Part shown: piece after piece, positions 1 to 8,313 of the stretch
Numbering within the stretch: the stretch's first letter is position 1
Layout: the number at the start of each line of letters is the position of its first letter
Origin: Lachnospiraceae bacterium UBA5895
GTDB taxonomy: Bacteria > Bacillota > Clostridia > Lachnospirales > Lachnospiraceae
DNA: 34,666 nt
Reading direction: 5' to 3'
NCBI GenBank assembly: GCA_002431915.1
Contig: DJEP01000067.1
Coordinates: 1 to 34,666 of the forward strand
The notes under the pieces: generated by a model
Told to the model about the DNA's origin: nothing
The model's input: the letters and a program-made list of their open reading frames with translations, nothing else
Databases searched by the model: none
Position numbers and translations under genes: made by a program

Positions 1-64
1 ACATCGCGGCATGACATTCCATCTGCTGTGGGCGTTCTGTGTCCTGAAAACCTGTGAAAAAACA

Positions 65-241
65 GTAGCCCAGGCTGGGTATAAGAATAAGCAGACCGTA
101 AGCAGACGTCGGTACCATAGCGTCCCAAGGGACGCATTGCGGTTGTACTTTGACCGCTTATGTACCGCTACGCTCTGCGACAGGAGCGCATCGTACTAAA
201 GTACGAGCGTGTCGCGTTTCTTATACCCTGCCAAGGGCTAC
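65..241. repeat. 177-bp structured element with terminal inverted repeats (MITE-like)
   Basis: The left end (65-87) starts GTAGCCC and finishes GGGTATAAGAA. The reverse complement of the right end (218-241) has the same 7-base start and 11-base finish, differing only in the middle. Inside are further inverted repeats: GCGTCCC (120-126) against GGGACGC (129-135), GCGGT (139-143) against ACCGC (153-157), and a long hairpin at 177-215 built from GCGACA/TGTCGC, CGC/GCG and TCGTACT/AGTACGA around a 2-base centre. There is no ORF of convincing length or composition and no clear target-site duplication. It begins about 24 bases after the stop of the last gene. It could be a small non-autonomous mobile element, a REP-like repeat, or a structured 3' end of the operon. 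Bases 1-64 hold nothing I recognise. Confidence 0.6.
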
Positions 242-265
242 GGGGATATTTCATCAGGTTTCAAT

Positions 266-1033
266 TTATTCATTTAAAAAATAGTACAAATCCACGGTCG
301 AATCCTTGTAGATGACGTACCCGTGCATTCTTCCGAATTCTTCATACTCCTGGTCCTGTAATCTTCCTACCAGGCTCTTCGACTCCGGCAGGATAATATA
401 CGCGCACTGCTCTTCTCTTGCCAGGTTCGCCAGCTCTGCAGCATCTATGGTCTCCTGCTCCATCACATCATACAGATCATTCTGTACAATCCATTTGCTT
501 ACGACAATATTCCGTCCGTAAGGCATACACACCACATTGGAATACTGTCGCACATACTGTAACAGTTCTCCGGGAAATACCGCCATGACTTCTCTGCCGG
601 GCACTTCAATGGCATCACAGATGTCTACCACACTCGTGGGTACATGATACATATTTTCCGCTTTCTGAAAATACGGATTCCGGTAGATCAGGCTTCCGGA
701 TATCATGAGCAGAATCAGAGCCGCCGTTATCCCCACATACTTTCTGTAGCCGGCAGGTTTTCCACAGAAATCCACCGCCGCACAGGCAATCACCGGGGTC
801 ACCGGCAGCAGCCACAGAATCCGGTAATAAATCTCCCCGTCTGCCAGTCCGGATACCACCTTCGCTACAAGGGGATTGAAAAACACAAGTAATAACACCA
901 ATGGCACATAGAGAAACATCACCCGGATGTGCTTTCGTTTCTCCGTAAGCCACAGATACAACAGACTTATCAGGAACCAGATCATGATCAGACCCGTTCC
1001 CATATATTCCTGAAACAGCTTCAAAGCTTCCAT
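266..1033 (-). CDS. C-terminal part of an amber-split DUF6077-like membrane protein
   Basis: This piece has 255 residues when started at the ATG at 1033, which has a strong GGAGGA site 6-7 bases upstream; a GTG at 1081 has no such site. It holds three or four membrane segments in roughly the first 120 residues, including a YYRILWLLP stretch, then a soluble C-terminal domain of about 130 residues. It is in the same reading frame as the gene upstream (1085-2134). The only barrier between them is the TAG at 1085-1087, followed by 18 open codons to this ATG. I read the two as halves of one polytopic protein of about 620 residues. The strong internal ribosome site means the half could still be made by reinitiation. 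The function is unknown; a GT-C-type glycan role is inferred from context. It is the last gene of the run. Confidence 0.75.
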   Translation of the reverse strand: MEALKLFQEYMGTGLIMIWFLISLLYLWLTEKRKHIRVMFLYVPLVLLLVFFNPLVAKVVSGLADGEIYYRILWLLPVTPVIACAAVDFCGKPAGYRKYVGITAALILLMISGSLIYRNPYFQKAENMYHVPTSVVDICDAIEVPGREVMAVFPGELLQYVRQYSNVVCMPYGRNIVVSKWIVQNDLYDVMEQETIDAAELANLAREEQCAYIILPESKSLVGRLQDQEYEEFGRMHGYVIYKDSTVDLYYFLNE

Positions 1034-1084
1034 TTCTATCCTCCGCCTCCGGTCTAACCTTCCGATTACTTCAACTAGCACCGG

Positions 1085-2134
1085 CTACCCTAATACCAGA
1101 TACAATCCCGCATAGACTACGCAGGGCACACAGCAGACCGCTAAGGGCAGCAATATCTTCCATTTTCTATAGACAGCTGCTCCGCAGATCCCGGCTATGC
1201 CTATCAGCATACATGCCAGCAGCGCTCCCATGGTACTGGCAAGGCAACAGGATGTCATGACTGCGGTTAACAGAATCCAGAATTCCACCGTAATCTTCTG
1301 ATTTTCCTGCAATCTGCGAAACAATACTAACAGCAGGAAAAAAATCATGGGGATCAGAATACTGCCCAACGCCGCTTTTCCCTGTCTGCTTCTGGCAATC
1401 ATAAAATTCTCCACGGTGTAAAAAGAGTAATCTCCAAATAGAACCAGTACTTCCGTGCAGATCAAAAACAGCGGCAGATTCTTCCCCTGGGACAGCCCTC
1501 TGCTGCCAATCAGATAAAATACGCCATAGGTCATGGAAATCAGTGCAACCGGAAGCAGGGTCTTCGCCACTGCCACTGCGGCAATTCCTGTCATTTGTGA
1601 AAGCCAGGCAATCCAGATGGGAAAAGGTGCCAGTCCATGCCGTACATCCAGTTCTGTACTCATCCCGGTATAAGGGAGTTTCTGGTACATTTTGCCCGAT
1701 TCCTGCGCTGCTGTGGAGATTGCCACATAGTAGGCATCATCTCCGTCACTGTAGACCATGACTACCGCCATTACCAGCTGGATCAGTAAAAGGACTCCGA
1801 AGATCACCCACAGTATCACCGTCGCCCGGTTCGGCTTCTTCTGCGTCCGCACCGGACGTGGACCCTTGCGGTTCCGAAACCACAACACCGCAGGCACTGC
1901 TAACAGCCCTATGATATAAACGCCATACCATAATACTACCTTCTCTATCCTTCCTTCCGTCAGAATCACCGGGACACAGATCAGCTGAAATCCCGCCCAC
2001 AGCAGCATCTGTCCGCTGATCCACAGAAAGACTATATTCTTATGAGGTTTATCCACACCCGCGAAGCAGTTTCCCACCCACATGGGCAGGGCAAATACCA
2101 GCACCGCAAGCCAAATCAAACGAACTACGATCAT
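1085..2134 (-). CDS. N-terminal part of an amber-split DUF6077-like membrane protein
   Basis: This 349-residue hydrophobic protein has about eight predicted membrane segments. After the third segment comes an acidic loop, SDGDDAYY (about residues 129-136), which resembles the acidic first-loop motif of GT-C-type transferases and of DUF6077-like proteins. It ends directly after a membrane segment (YLVLG) at a TAG codon, and the same frame then stays open into the following piece (266-1033). A GAGGG site lies 6 bases before the ATG at 2134. The gene starts 25 bases after the stop of the GT39-like gene. The family name is from memory and moderately sure. The split could be a real nonsense mutation (one change from CAG), a sequencing error, or a true two-gene arrangement. 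Confidence 0.7.
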   Translation of the reverse strand: MIVVRLIWLAVLVFALPMWVGNCFAGVDKPHKNIVFLWISGQMLLWAGFQLICVPVILTEGRIEKVVLWYGVYIIGLLAVPAVLWFRNRKGPRPVRTQKKPNRATVILWVIFGVLLLIQLVMAVVMVYSDGDDAYYVAISTAAQESGKMYQKLPYTGMSTELDVRHGLAPFPIWIAWLSQMTGIAAVAVAKTLLPVALISMTYGVFYLIGSRGLSQGKNLPLFLICTEVLVLFGDYSFYTVENFMIARSRQGKAALGSILIPMIFFLLLVLFRRLQENQKITVEFWILLTAVMTSCCLASTMGALLACMLIGIAGICGAAVYRKWKILLPLAVCCVPCVVYAGLYLVLG

Positions 2135-2159
2135 TTTTCACCCTCGTTTCCGTTCTCTG

Positions 2160-3917
2160 CTATTTTGCATACAAATAAATTTTATCTCCGTGTACCCCTT
2201 CGGAAAGCAGGGTCTCCTCCGGCTCCATGCCGTATTTCTCCCGCAGAACCGAAGTGGCGGTCTCTTCGTCCACTCCGGGCTTGAGCAGTACCACTACCCG
2301 CTCCAGTGCCTGCAGAGACTCCACATCTTTCCGTTCTGCCAGCTCCTGCTGCGTCACTAAGAGCGTCCTGTCATAGTGCATGAATTCCGGAAGATTCTCA
2401 TAATATCCCACTCCGGCATAGACACAGATGCAGGGAAGTGCCGCATACTCCTCCGCCAGCTGTTCCTGCTGCCCGTAGCCCCGATAGAGATATTCTCCGT
2501 CATAGGATGCCAGGCGCAGTCCCTGTACGACAAGAATCAAAGCAAGCAGTGCGATCCCCACCGACCGCGCCTTCCATCCGGAGACTATAGCAAGTCTCTT
2601 CCCAAAGATACACAAAAGTACTGCCAGCAATAATGCGATCATAGGAAACATGGGCATCACATACCGGTCCACCAGATACGGTGACATCCGGGATGCCAGC
2701 AGATAGTATCCCACTACCGGAATGATGAGCATGCACACAGTACCTCTGACCATTCCGGACATCCGGGCTTCCTGCCCCCGATGTCTGCGATAACAACAGA
2801 TTACAGCATACACCATCGCCGCAATGCCACATGCACAAAATATCGCTGCCCCAACCGTCCGGTTAGCCAGAATCCTCGCAAAAGCAAGCAGTCTCGCTCC
2901 ATATCCGGCGAATCCGGAAGCCAGATTATCCAGAGCCTCTACACCTCTTCCGCTGGAAAACACATCGGCTATCGCAAAGGGAAACAGCACCAGTCCGATC
3001 ACCGCTGCCACTACCATGGACCTGATGTAGATCCACAGTTCCCGCATTCTTTTACTGCACAGAAGTCCCGCTGCCGTCACTGCCGCCAGCAGGAGGCAAT
3101 AGAACAGGAAAAAATACTGGGTCAGGAATCCCAGCACCGTAATGGCAATGAGTCCCTTATTTTTCCGGTCAAATCCATGTTCCTTCCATTTCTCCACATG
3201 CATGGAAAGCAATGCCACACACAGACAGGATAAGAGGCAGTACATGCGAATCAGCAGAACCGAAGCCAGCGCTCCTGTGCTGAGCCCGTACAGTAATACC
3301 GCAAGGATCCCCAACAGCCTTCCCTGCTCTTCCATACCAAAAATCTCTGAAAGTTTCCTTCCCAGCCGAAGCAGCAGCCACAACGTGATTCCCACACAGA
3401 TCAGATTGATCGTACATCCAAGCCACGGTGACAAAGTCCCCCGGAACAGGGAGCTCATGGTATGCAACAGCATAAAATGCACCGGCGGATGATTATCATC
3501 CTTCACATTAAAATACACCGACAGATAGTCAAATGCATCGCTGCCGTCCACCGTTACATAATCCCGAAACTGCCCGGAAGTGATCCAGACCGGCTCCTCA
3601 TAAACATCCGCCTTATAGGACAACAGCTTGCTGCTGCCACGATTCTTCAGCACATCCGTTACCGTACTCTTCAGATTCGACAGGGTCTCACCGAAGCTGT
3701 CCCCCTGTATCTCTTCCCGCACGAATTTTGCCAGACGTCCTTCCGGCTGGGTGGGAACGATCCATGGATTATACCTGGCATCCGCCAGTTCGAAGCTTAA
3801 CAGTTCGTCCATGTGATAGCCTTCCTTTTGGCTGACACCCACACACAACAGTCCCAGACACAGTATAACTGCCAGAAGCTCCGGCAGGATTTTTTTCCAT
3901 CTGTTCGTTTCACTCAT
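2160..3917 (-). CDS. GT39/PMT-like polytopic glycosyltransferase (GT-C fold)
   Basis: This is a 585-residue protein with an N-terminal membrane segment (about 10-28), then HMDE (35-38), the Asp-Glu motif of the first extracytoplasmic loop in PMT/ArnT-type enzymes. A second motif, DDNHPP (140-145), is followed by many membrane segments, and the protein ends in a soluble tail of roughly 90 residues. In the GT39 family such enzymes move a sugar from a polyprenyl-phosphate donor to an acceptor outside the membrane. The substrate here is not known. The ATG at 3917 has only a modest ribosome site. The intergenic stretch just before it contains a 7-bp hairpin at 3937-3955. The first loop is long (about residues 45-135), longer than in ArnT, and may be a substrate-recognition insert. 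Confidence 0.75.
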   Translation of the reverse strand: MSETNRWKKILPELLAVILCLGLLCVGVSQKEGYHMDELLSFELADARYNPWIVPTQPEGRLAKFVREEIQGDSFGETLSNLKSTVTDVLKNRGSSKLLSYKADVYEEPVWITSGQFRDYVTVDGSDAFDYLSVYFNVKDDNHPPVHFMLLHTMSSLFRGTLSPWLGCTINLICVGITLWLLLRLGRKLSEIFGMEEQGRLLGILAVLLYGLSTGALASVLLIRMYCLLSCLCVALLSMHVEKWKEHGFDRKNKGLIAITVLGFLTQYFFLFYCLLLAAVTAAGLLCSKRMRELWIYIRSMVVAAVIGLVLFPFAIADVFSSGRGVEALDNLASGFAGYGARLLAFARILANRTVGAAIFCACGIAAMVYAVICCYRRHRGQEARMSGMVRGTVCMLIIPVVGYYLLASRMSPYLVDRYVMPMFPMIALLLAVLLCIFGKRLAIVSGWKARSVGIALLALILVVQGLRLASYDGEYLYRGYGQQEQLAEEYAALPCICVYAGVGYYENLPEFMHYDRTLLVTQQELAERKDVESLQALERVVVLLKPGVDEETATSVLREKYGMEPEETLLSEGVHGDKIYLYAK

Positions 3918-3936
3918 ATTCCTATACCTGTCTTAT

Positions 3937-3955
3937 ATCCGGCATGTCGCCGGAT
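3937..3955 (-). promoter_or_regulatory. Intercistronic hairpin without a T-tract
   Basis: ATCCGGC (3937-3943) and GCCGGAT (3949-3955) form a perfect 7-bp stem with a 5-base loop. It starts one base after the stop codon of the upstream DUF6044-like gene. No run of T follows on the minus strand, so it is not a classical terminator. It may protect or process the mRNA. Confidence 0.45.
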
Positions 3956-3956
3956 T

Positions 3957-5750
3957 TTATTCCATAACGCGATAGAGATAGATCCGGTAATAACTGTCCT
4001 CTGTCTCGAAGGGATCTTCCCTGACAAGCTCCAGCCCCGTATCTTCACAGTGATCAATGTAAGCCGCCGACAGCAGATAACGTCCGCCCAGTTCCTTCAG
4101 GCTCTGTGCATTGATCTCATAATTCTGAAAATAGAAACCGCCTTTCTGTACCGTATAATATCCCGGACATTCCGCACTGTACAGATAACAACGGTTGCCC
4201 CAGCCGTCGAACTGCTCCTTCAGATACTCACTTTTTGCCAGTTCCGGTGCAATGATCTCACGGAAACGGTGCTTATATGCCAGATCATAATTATTGGAAT
4301 ACCCATCGAGACAGTAAAAACCGTGATACAGCGCTGCCGCCGGATCAATTCCCAGACTTACCACCCTGTAGTCTTTCGGCTCTTCTGCAAAATTGTCCCG
4401 GATATACTGCTGTACCTGTTCCAACACGCCCACAGCATAATAATCCCGGAAACTCATGGCTCTGTAGTCCGAATCCATCATTTTCTGCACATTCGGCTTT
4501 AAGTTACTCTTCAGCAGAACCTGTGCTGCCGTAAGCAGGGTCGCTCCCACAGCCAGAAGCAATCCCCCTGCCGCCAGCCATTTTCTTGCACCTTCCACGG
4601 TCTCCTGCTTTCCGGGAAGATATTCCACTGTCATGAACAGACAGCATCCAAGGGCAAAATACCATAGGCAGGGACTAAGCCACAACACCCGGTTCGCCTG
4701 GAAGCCTTTCAGTGCTCCCAGCCCAGATCGGATACTCACTCCCACGCCGCTGTCCCACACAGCTGCCGCAAAGGCAAACAGTAAAATGCCGCCACAGGAT
4801 AAAAGCAGTTCCCTTTCCAGTCCGGTTACAGATTTTTTATCCTTAGATATTCCCACACGGATTCCTGTCACTGCGACAAAGCATACTGCCAAAACTAAAA
4901 TCCACCGGTGATAATCCACACTGTGCTGTCCTCCCTGCAGGAGGTTCGTCCACAACTGTCCCCAAAAAGCTACGGGAGTCAGGCTGTACTCAGACTTATG
5001 AGAGATTTCCCCTACTCCGCCAATGATTTCCCGCAGAAGGGCTCCGTTTTCCAATAAATATACCGTCAAAAGAAGCAGCCAGCCAATCCCCTGACCTGCC
5101 CGAAAACGCTTCTTCAGGAGTGTAATCACTTCCCACAATGCCCAGATCCCCAGCACGGCAAATCCTGCAAGCACCAGTGACGAATTTACGCCCAAAAAAA
5201 TCACATACAAATAAGCTGCAATATAAGTCTTCCTGTTACTATCCGCTTCTCCCAGCCGAAACACACTGTATAATAGCAGCGGCAATCCGTACTGGGACAA
5301 CCCATATACCGGTAAAAACGGCAGATACGCATACAGACATCCCACTGCCATGGCAAGGAAAGCCTTCATTCCCTGTCTGCGGGACAATTTTTGCGAACCT
5401 TGCGCCACATACATAAGTAACAGATACATGCCAAGGTATCCCGTCAGGCTTCCGGCCACCTGCATACAGGCAAGTGCTGACCACGCCGGCAGCCACCGAT
5501 ACAGCAGGACGCACGCCGGTGCCGGCAGAGTCAGTGCCGTCTTCGCTGCACCGTTCATGAATTCCGGCAGAATACCGCTGTCATCCCAGAGGTGTCTTGC
5601 TTTCAGGAGATATGCGATTACTTCTCCATCCAGCTGATCATGATAGACGAAGATAGCATCCTGTCCCAAAATAATATACGGAATCCCCATGGCCAGTACA
5701 GCAAGTATTCCCAGAAAAAACCAGATCTGCGCTCTTCTGCGTTCCGTCAT
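3957..5750 (-). CDS. DUF6044-like polytopic membrane protein, copy 1
   Basis: The start is set at the ATG at 5750, preceded by AGGAGG 4 bases upstream and overlapping the previous stop as ATGA; an in-frame ATG at 5792 lacks such a site. The product has 597 residues: an N-terminal membrane segment, the acidic motif HDQLD (37-41) in the first outer loop, about a dozen membrane segments, and a soluble C-terminal domain with a conserved block (about 470-505) containing HGFYCLDGYSNNY and later YKHRFREIIA. The protein at 19154-20926 shares both the DQLD motif and this block, so the two are paralogues. I recall this pattern as DUF6044, a family found in surface-polysaccharide loci. Enzyme activity is inferred to be GT-C-type transfer and is unproven. 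Confidence 0.75.
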   Translation of the reverse strand: MTERRRAQIWFFLGILAVLAMGIPYIILGQDAIFVYHDQLDGEVIAYLLKARHLWDDSGILPEFMNGAAKTALTLPAPACVLLYRWLPAWSALACMQVAGSLTGYLGMYLLLMYVAQGSQKLSRRQGMKAFLAMAVGCLYAYLPFLPVYGLSQYGLPLLLYSVFRLGEADSNRKTYIAAYLYVIFLGVNSSLVLAGFAVLGIWALWEVITLLKKRFRAGQGIGWLLLLTVYLLENGALLREIIGGVGEISHKSEYSLTPVAFWGQLWTNLLQGGQHSVDYHRWILVLAVCFVAVTGIRVGISKDKKSVTGLERELLLSCGGILLFAFAAAVWDSGVGVSIRSGLGALKGFQANRVLWLSPCLWYFALGCCLFMTVEYLPGKQETVEGARKWLAAGGLLLAVGATLLTAAQVLLKSNLKPNVQKMMDSDYRAMSFRDYYAVGVLEQVQQYIRDNFAEEPKDYRVVSLGIDPAAALYHGFYCLDGYSNNYDLAYKHRFREIIAPELAKSEYLKEQFDGWGNRCYLYSAECPGYYTVQKGGFYFQNYEINAQSLKELGGRYLLSAAYIDHCEDTGLELVREDPFETEDSYYRIYLYRVME

Positions 5751-7132
5751 GGTTCCTCCTTTCCGACACTTAAGATCATTCCTACCAGCCACAGAATTCC
5801 GGGAAGCAATCCATTCTTATAATCCCAGCATCCTGCATCCTGCATGGTATACCATAAGACCATACAAAGTGCCGATACCGCGCACAGCAGCAATATCCGC
5901 CAACTGCAGATCTTCGCATCTTTCCTGCCCGCTTTTCGGCATACCACTGCGAGAAATACCGCTGCAATTCCCACTAGGAACCACCAGCTGCTGTATTTTA
6001 ACAGAACATTTGTCAGTTTCAGGTCTCCTGTCATCATAATGTCTACATTTCTGCCGGAAAAGGTATCATATCCTCTTCCGTCCAAAAACAGCTGTAAAAG
6101 TATAGACGGCATCACATATCCCGCCATATCCCAGACAATCTGGTGGATATTGTCGGAAGAATATGTCTTTAGTCCGTATATGGCATATTTCCGGAACAAC
6201 TTCTGTGCATCCTCGCTGCCCATCTTATCCTCTATGGTTTTCTGTATCCCGGATTCCATGGTTCCTGCATAATAACCGGCTGCTTTAAATTCCTTCCAGG
6301 TCATCTGTTCCCTCAGTTCCTCCGGATATGCGTCATATTCCTCTTCTTCCCGCATATGTGTCCAGGTAAATCTGCGCATCATTGCAGCACTTAACGTATT
6401 CTCCGCTCTGCCGTAGCTGCCCTGCGTCTGCCATAACGGTACCAATGCGAACAAAATTCCCGCCATTGCCGCAAGCAGCAACAGCTCTCTGCCCACTCTC
6501 TGTCTTCCAGGCTGTCGGATACGGATCAGGTGCAGGATCCACACCACCACAAGCGGTACCAGCCCCAGGTATCTGTTTTCCACTACGAACAGAGCACTGA
6601 GCATCCACCAGATTCCGACTACGAACAGCCTTTTAATCGGTAATTTTTCCTCTGCTCCGTCCTCACGCAAAAGTCTGATCAGCACTGCCAGTTCCATTAG
6701 GAGGCAGGAATATCCCACAGAATTTGGCAGCACTGCCAGATGGCACTGCATGGCGAAGGGATATGTCAGCAGTCCAAGGCTCCCCCAGACCGAGAACCAT
6801 TTCTTCGCTGTCCCGCCAAAGGAACGTAAAAATACCACGCCGCTGTAAAATGCGAACACAATCTGTACCGTATATACAAAAAAAGTATAAGGGATAGAAC
6901 TCACAGCTTCTATCCCTTTTGCAAGCATCAGAAAAAGAGGGTATCCGATCCCCATGTAGTCATCACACACAAAGGTATCCGCAGCCCGAAGCCAAAGATA
7001 GCTGTCCCCGAATTCCGGGAAAATGCCAAAGGACCGGATCATCCAACAGATTCCCAGCACGATCTGTACCGAGATGCCTATGAACAGAAATCTGCCTGCA
7101 GTATCCGCAAGCGCTCTGCGTGCTTTCTGCAT
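5747..7132 (-). CDS. Polytopic membrane protein, GT-C-like, family not recognised
   Basis: This 461-residue protein has about nine or ten membrane segments. The first outer loop carries acidic residues at D43 (FGDSY) and D57-D58 (CDDY), in the place where GT-C transferases have their catalytic acid. A hydrophilic stretch near the middle (about residues 255-330) is rich in Glu and Lys. The ATG at 7132 has GAGGAG 7 bases upstream and lies one base after the stop of the wecE-like gene. The end overlaps the next gene by 4 bases (ATGA), implying translational coupling. Codons about 72-85 contain a terminator-like hairpin (6878-6918). I cannot name the family or substrate. Confidence 0.65.
   Translation of the reverse strand: MQKARRALADTAGRFLFIGISVQIVLGICWMIRSFGIFPEFGDSYLWLRAADTFVCDDYMGIGYPLFLMLAKGIEAVSSIPYTFFVYTVQIVFAFYSGVVFLRSFGGTAKKWFSVWGSLGLLTYPFAMQCHLAVLPNSVGYSCLLMELAVLIRLLREDGAEEKLPIKRLFVVGIWWMLSALFVVENRYLGLVPLVVVWILHLIRIRQPGRQRVGRELLLLAAMAGILFALVPLWQTQGSYGRAENTLSAAMMRRFTWTHMREEEEYDAYPEELREQMTWKEFKAAGYYAGTMESGIQKTIEDKMGSEDAQKLFRKYAIYGLKTYSSDNIHQIVWDMAGYVMPSILLQLFLDGRGYDTFSGRNVDIMMTGDLKLTNVLLKYSSWWFLVGIAAVFLAVVCRKAGRKDAKICSWRILLLCAVSALCMVLWYTMQDAGCWDYKNGLLPGILWLVGMILSVGKEEP
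6878..6918 (-). terminator. Intragenic intrinsic-terminator-like hairpin
   Basis: Read on the minus strand, AAGGGATAGAA (6918-6908) pairs perfectly with TTCTATCCCTT (6899-6889) across an 8-base loop, and after ATAC comes a run of seven T (6884-6878). The element lies about 70 codons into the gene at 5747-7132. It has the form of a rho-independent terminator, but the stem has only 4 GC pairs of 11 and the T-run starts 4 bases after the stem. It could act as a partial attenuator when translation lags. It may also be a coincidence of the Lys-Gly-Ile and Ile-Pro-Tyr-Thr-Phe-Phe codons. Confidence 0.4.
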
Positions 7133-7133
7133 G

Positions 7134-8279
7134 TTACTGCTCCTCTAATTCAAAAAAGTTTTTAATCAATCCGCTGATGAAATCCACCTGATCCAGTGTC
7201 AGTCCATAGTACATGGGAAGTCTTACCAGGCGCTCACTCTCTTTCGTGGTGTAACGGTCTTCTCCGTGGAAACGTCCGAATTTCAGTCCCGCAGGTGCCG
7301 TGTGTAACGGAATATAATGGAATACCGTGAGTACCCCATTCTCCTTCATATAGCTGATGAAGCGTGTTCTCTGCTCTAAGTCCTTTGCCTTGATATAGAA
7401 CATATGGGCATTGTGTACACAGCCTTCCGGTACTACGGGCAGCTCGATCTTCCCTGCTTCCTTTAACGGCAGCAGCTGCTCATAATAACGGTTCCAGCAG
7501 GCAAGTCTGGCTTCGTTAATTTCATCGGCAATCTCTAACTGTGCATAGAGATAAGCCGCATTCATATCACTGGGCAGATAGGAGGATCCGTAATTCACCC
7601 AGGTATATTTATCGATCTGACCGCGGAAGAATTTGCTGCGGTTAGTTCCTTTTTCACGGATAATCTCCGCTTCTTCCACATTTTTCTGATCACGGATTAG
7701 CAGGGCACCACCCTCACCCATGCTGTAGTTCTTCGTCTCATGGAAACTGTAAGCGCCGAAATCACCGATGGTTCCCAAAGCTTTTCCCTTATAGGTGGAC
7801 ATGATTCCCTGGGCAGCATCCTCTACAACCTTCAGATTGTGCCGCTTCGCAATGTCCATGATCGTGTCCATCTCGCATGCCACACCGGCATAATGTACCG
7901 GAACGATGGCTCTCGTCTTCTCTGTGATGGCTTCCTCGATCAGGGTCTCATCAATGTTCATGGTATCCGGACGGATATCCACGAACACAGGCACCGCACC
8001 GCGCAGTACGAAAGCATCCGCTGTGGACACAAACGTATAAGAAGGCATGATCACCTCATCCCCGGGCTTGATGTCGCACAATAACGCTGCCAGCTCCGTT
8101 GCATGGGTACAGGAGGTCGTCAACAGACATTTTCCCGTGCCGGTCTTTTTCTCGATCCAGGCATTGCACTTTTGGGTATATTCGCCATCACCGCAGATTT
8201 TCTGATTTTTTACACATTCCTGAATATAGTCCGTTGCTTTATCCACATAAGGCGGTACATTAAACTTGATATCTACCAT
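7134..8279 (-). CDS. wecE: dTDP-4-amino-4,6-dideoxyhexose transaminase, WecE/RffA-like
   Basis: This 381-residue protein is a fold-type I PLP enzyme of the DegT/DnrJ/EryC1/StrS family, of normal family length. Family marks are NVPPYV near the N-terminus, VVEDAAQ (151-157, with D154 and Q157 contacting the cofactor), SFHETKNYSMGEGG (178-191, with K183 as the PLP lysine), and the run GTNRSKFFRG followed by KYTWVNYGSSYLPSD, typical of WecE/RffA. The known reaction is glutamate-dependent amination of dTDP-4-keto-6-deoxyglucose to the 4-amino-4,6-dideoxygalactose (Fuc4N) nucleotide. GAGGA precedes the ATG at 8279. No RmlA, RmlB or WecD-type acetyltransferase lies next to it, so the donor sugar is made elsewhere and the final modification is open. 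Confidence 0.85.
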   Translation of the reverse strand: MVDIKFNVPPYVDKATDYIQECVKNQKICGDGEYTQKCNAWIEKKTGTGKCLLTTSCTHATELAALLCDIKPGDEVIMPSYTFVSTADAFVLRGAVPVFVDIRPDTMNIDETLIEEAITEKTRAIVPVHYAGVACEMDTIMDIAKRHNLKVVEDAAQGIMSTYKGKALGTIGDFGAYSFHETKNYSMGEGGALLIRDQKNVEEAEIIREKGTNRSKFFRGQIDKYTWVNYGSSYLPSDMNAAYLYAQLEIADEINEARLACWNRYYEQLLPLKEAGKIELPVVPEGCVHNAHMFYIKAKDLEQRTRFISYMKENGVLTVFHYIPLHTAPAGLKFGRFHGEDRYTTKESERLVRLPMYYGLTLDQVDFISGLIKNFFELEEQ

Positions 8280-8313
8280 GATTCATCCTCTTTTCCGCTG
8301 TTTTAGCTGTATT

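Noticed and set aside
57..80. Possible minus-strand terminator: short hairpin GCCCAGGCTGGGT with a T6 run
   Set aside because: The stem is only about 4 bp with a realistic loop and the T-run begins several bases away. The stem bases are better explained as part of the terminal repeat.
11..199. 62-residue plus-strand ORF at the window start
   Set aside because: It runs through the inverted-repeat element, has no ribosome site and has no recognisable composition.
3813..4502. Long plus-strand ORFs opposite membrane protein genes (also 11825-12814, 32480-33511 and others)
   Set aside because: They are antisense shadows of real genes whose minus-strand proteins have clear motifs, starts and ribosome sites.
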